Shown here: positions 5,118-5,776 of the stretch, piece by piece
Layout: each line of letters starts with the position of its first letter
Numbering within the stretch: position 1 is the first letter of the stretch
Assembly: GCA_013695975.1 (NCBI GenBank)
Contig: JACCZL010000868.1
Span: 1 to 5,776 of the forward strand
Direction: 5' to 3'
Source: Chloroflexota bacterium
Lineage (GTDB): Bacteria; Chloroflexota; UBA6077; JACCZL01
DNA: 5,776 nt
Notes under the pieces: model-generated
Databases searched by the model: none
What the model saw: only the letters and a program-made list of their open reading frames with translations
Told to the model about the DNA's origin: nothing
Made by a program: the position numbers and the translations under genes

Positions 5118-5776
5118 CTAGCCCGCGGCCAGGGCCGGGCGGCAGACTTTGCAGGGGCGGTACCCCGCGGTGGTGGCGGCGGAGGCCGAGCGGAAGGGGA
5201 CGCGGTGGCGCTCGGCGATCCGGCGGGCGTGGCGGCAGGTCGGGAAGCAGTAGATCCGGGTCGTGTCGCTCCCCAGGTAGCGGACACCCGAGCGAGCGAG
5301 TGCTTCGAGCTGCTCGGGCTCGACCCCTTCCGCCGCCAGGGCGGCGCACTTGGCGTCGCGGCCGAAGGCGTACTGACCGATCTGGCCCTCTCCACGGACG
5401 ACGCGATGGCAGGGAATCAGGAGGGGGATTGGGTTCCGCCCGAGCGCCGAGCCGACGGCCCGGACGGCTCCGGGCCGATCGATCTCCCGCGCGACCCAGC
5501 CGTAGGTCCGGACCTCGCCGTAGGGGATCTCAAGCGCCTTGAGGAGCACAGCCCGCTCGAACTCGGACAGCCCGCGCAGGTCGAACCGGGTGGGGGCGAT
5601 GCGTGCGAGGGCGGTTCGCGAACCGCCCCTACGGGCATTCGGCCAGATGCCGCCGCGGAGCCAGCCCGGTAGCTGGCCGCCCGGGCGGATCGGTCGGGCG
5701 AAGCGCGCGCGGAAGGCGCGCTCGAACGCGGCCACGTCGTCGGCGGGCATGACCGCCGAGACGCCGGCGTCGTTGA
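5118..5776 (-). CDS. O6-alkylguanine-DNA alkyltransferase with C-terminal Ada zinc domain (5' end outside window)
   Basis: Numbering from the ATG at 5750, residues ~61-145 are the alkyltransferase domain: LSEFERAVLLKALEIPYGEV, Y83, arginine-finger candidate R97 in RAVGSALG, hinge N106, active-site C114 in PCHRV, and E141. It transfers alkyl groups from O6-alkylguanine to its own cysteine. Residues ~157-206 are an Ada-type zinc domain, YLGSDTTRIYCFPTC followed by GYRPCKVCRPA, with C168-x3-C172 and C200-x2-C203. In E. coli Ada this domain is N-terminal and takes methyl groups from phosphotriesters; here the order is reversed and the AraC-type DNA-binding part is absent. The frame stays open to the edge, and NDAGVSAV just before the ATG looks like the start of the usual N-terminal subdomain, so the true start is probably a little beyond 5776. 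A palindromic repeat encodes residues ~40-48 in the linker. It probably heads, or is early in, the minus-strand operon. Confidence 0.9.
   Translation of the reverse strand, partial: NDAGVSAVMPADDVAAFERAFRARFARPIRPGGQLPGWLRGGIWPNARRGGSRTALARIAPTRFDLRGLSEFERAVLLKALEIPYGEVRTYGWVAREIDRPGAVRAVGSALGRNPIPLLIPCHRVVRGEGQIGQYAFGRDAKCAALAAEGVEPEQLEALARSGVRYLGSDTTRIYCFPTCRHARRIAERHRVPFRSASAATTAGYRPCKVCRPALAAG
5607..5632 (-). repeat. 26-bp palindromic (REP/MITE-like) repeat, copy 2, inside a gene
   Basis: Read on the minus strand, this is GTAGGGGCG, then the self-complementary GTTCGCGAAC, then CGCCCTC. The arms are identical to those of copy 1, but the central ten bases differ while remaining a perfect palindrome (20 bp, 5609-5628). 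It lies within the alkyltransferase frame and encodes about RRGGSRTAL in the linker between the N-terminal subdomain and the catalytic domain, without breaking the frame. Confidence 0.75.

Noticed and set aside
3586..5121. A 511-residue open frame on the plus strand opposite the oxidoreductase
   Set aside because: It is the codon-aligned antisense of a gene with clear FAD motifs. Its translation is Gly/Arg/Asp/Val-rich with no recognisable domain, as expected from high GC content.
5098..5349. N-terminal extension of the oxidoreductase frame upstream to 5349
   Set aside because: The added residues are Arg/Pro-rich out-of-frame translation of the zinc-domain region. The Rossmann fold begins right after the ATG at 5097.
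5750..5776. ATG at 5750 as the true start of the alkyltransferase
   Set aside because: The frame is open to the edge, and the residues just upstream (NDAGVSAV) resemble the first strands of the alkyltransferase N-terminal subdomain.

Overview
The window is strongly GC-rich, densely packed bacterial DNA with no RNA genes, CRISPR array or transposase. Base composition, the style of the proteins (a MagIII-like glycosylase ending in an iron-sulfur loop, and an alkyltransferase with an Ada zinc domain at its C-terminus) and the short palindromic repeats would fit Chloroflexota (Thermomicrobia-like) or a high-GC actinobacterial relative. That placement is impression only; no marker gene is present.

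Left part (1-1008): the C-terminal fragment of an unrecognised protein on the plus strand runs tail to tail into, and overlaps by 31 bp, an OmpR/PhoB-type response regulator on the minus strand.

Middle (1009-2879): a 60-bp divergent promoter region separates the regulator from a membrane histidine kinase on the plus strand. The kinase overlaps, through a GTGA start/stop overlap, a 125-residue stand-alone receiver with no output domain. The three proteins look like one signalling module: one sensor kinase, one DNA-binding regulator and one extra receiver that could compete for phosphate, act as a sink or modulate the kinase.

Right part (2430-5776): three minus-strand genes lie in a row. Transcription would enter from beyond the right edge through an O6-alkylguanine-DNA alkyltransferase with a C-terminal Ada-type zinc domain, then 20 bp later a FAD-dependent oxidoreductase of the phytoene-desaturase/PYROXD2 superfamily, then 52 bp later a MagIII/endonuclease III-like DNA glycosylase. 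The two outer genes both point to repair of alkylated DNA, one by direct reversal and one by base excision. The oxidoreductase between them has no obvious role in this.

Two copies of one 26-bp palindromic repeat (minus-strand form GTAGGGGCG-N10-CGCCCTC) are present. One sits after the oxidoreductase and supplies its stop codon. The other lies inside the alkyltransferase reading frame, in a linker. The glycosylase frame has no stop near its natural end and stays open antisense across the whole receiver gene.
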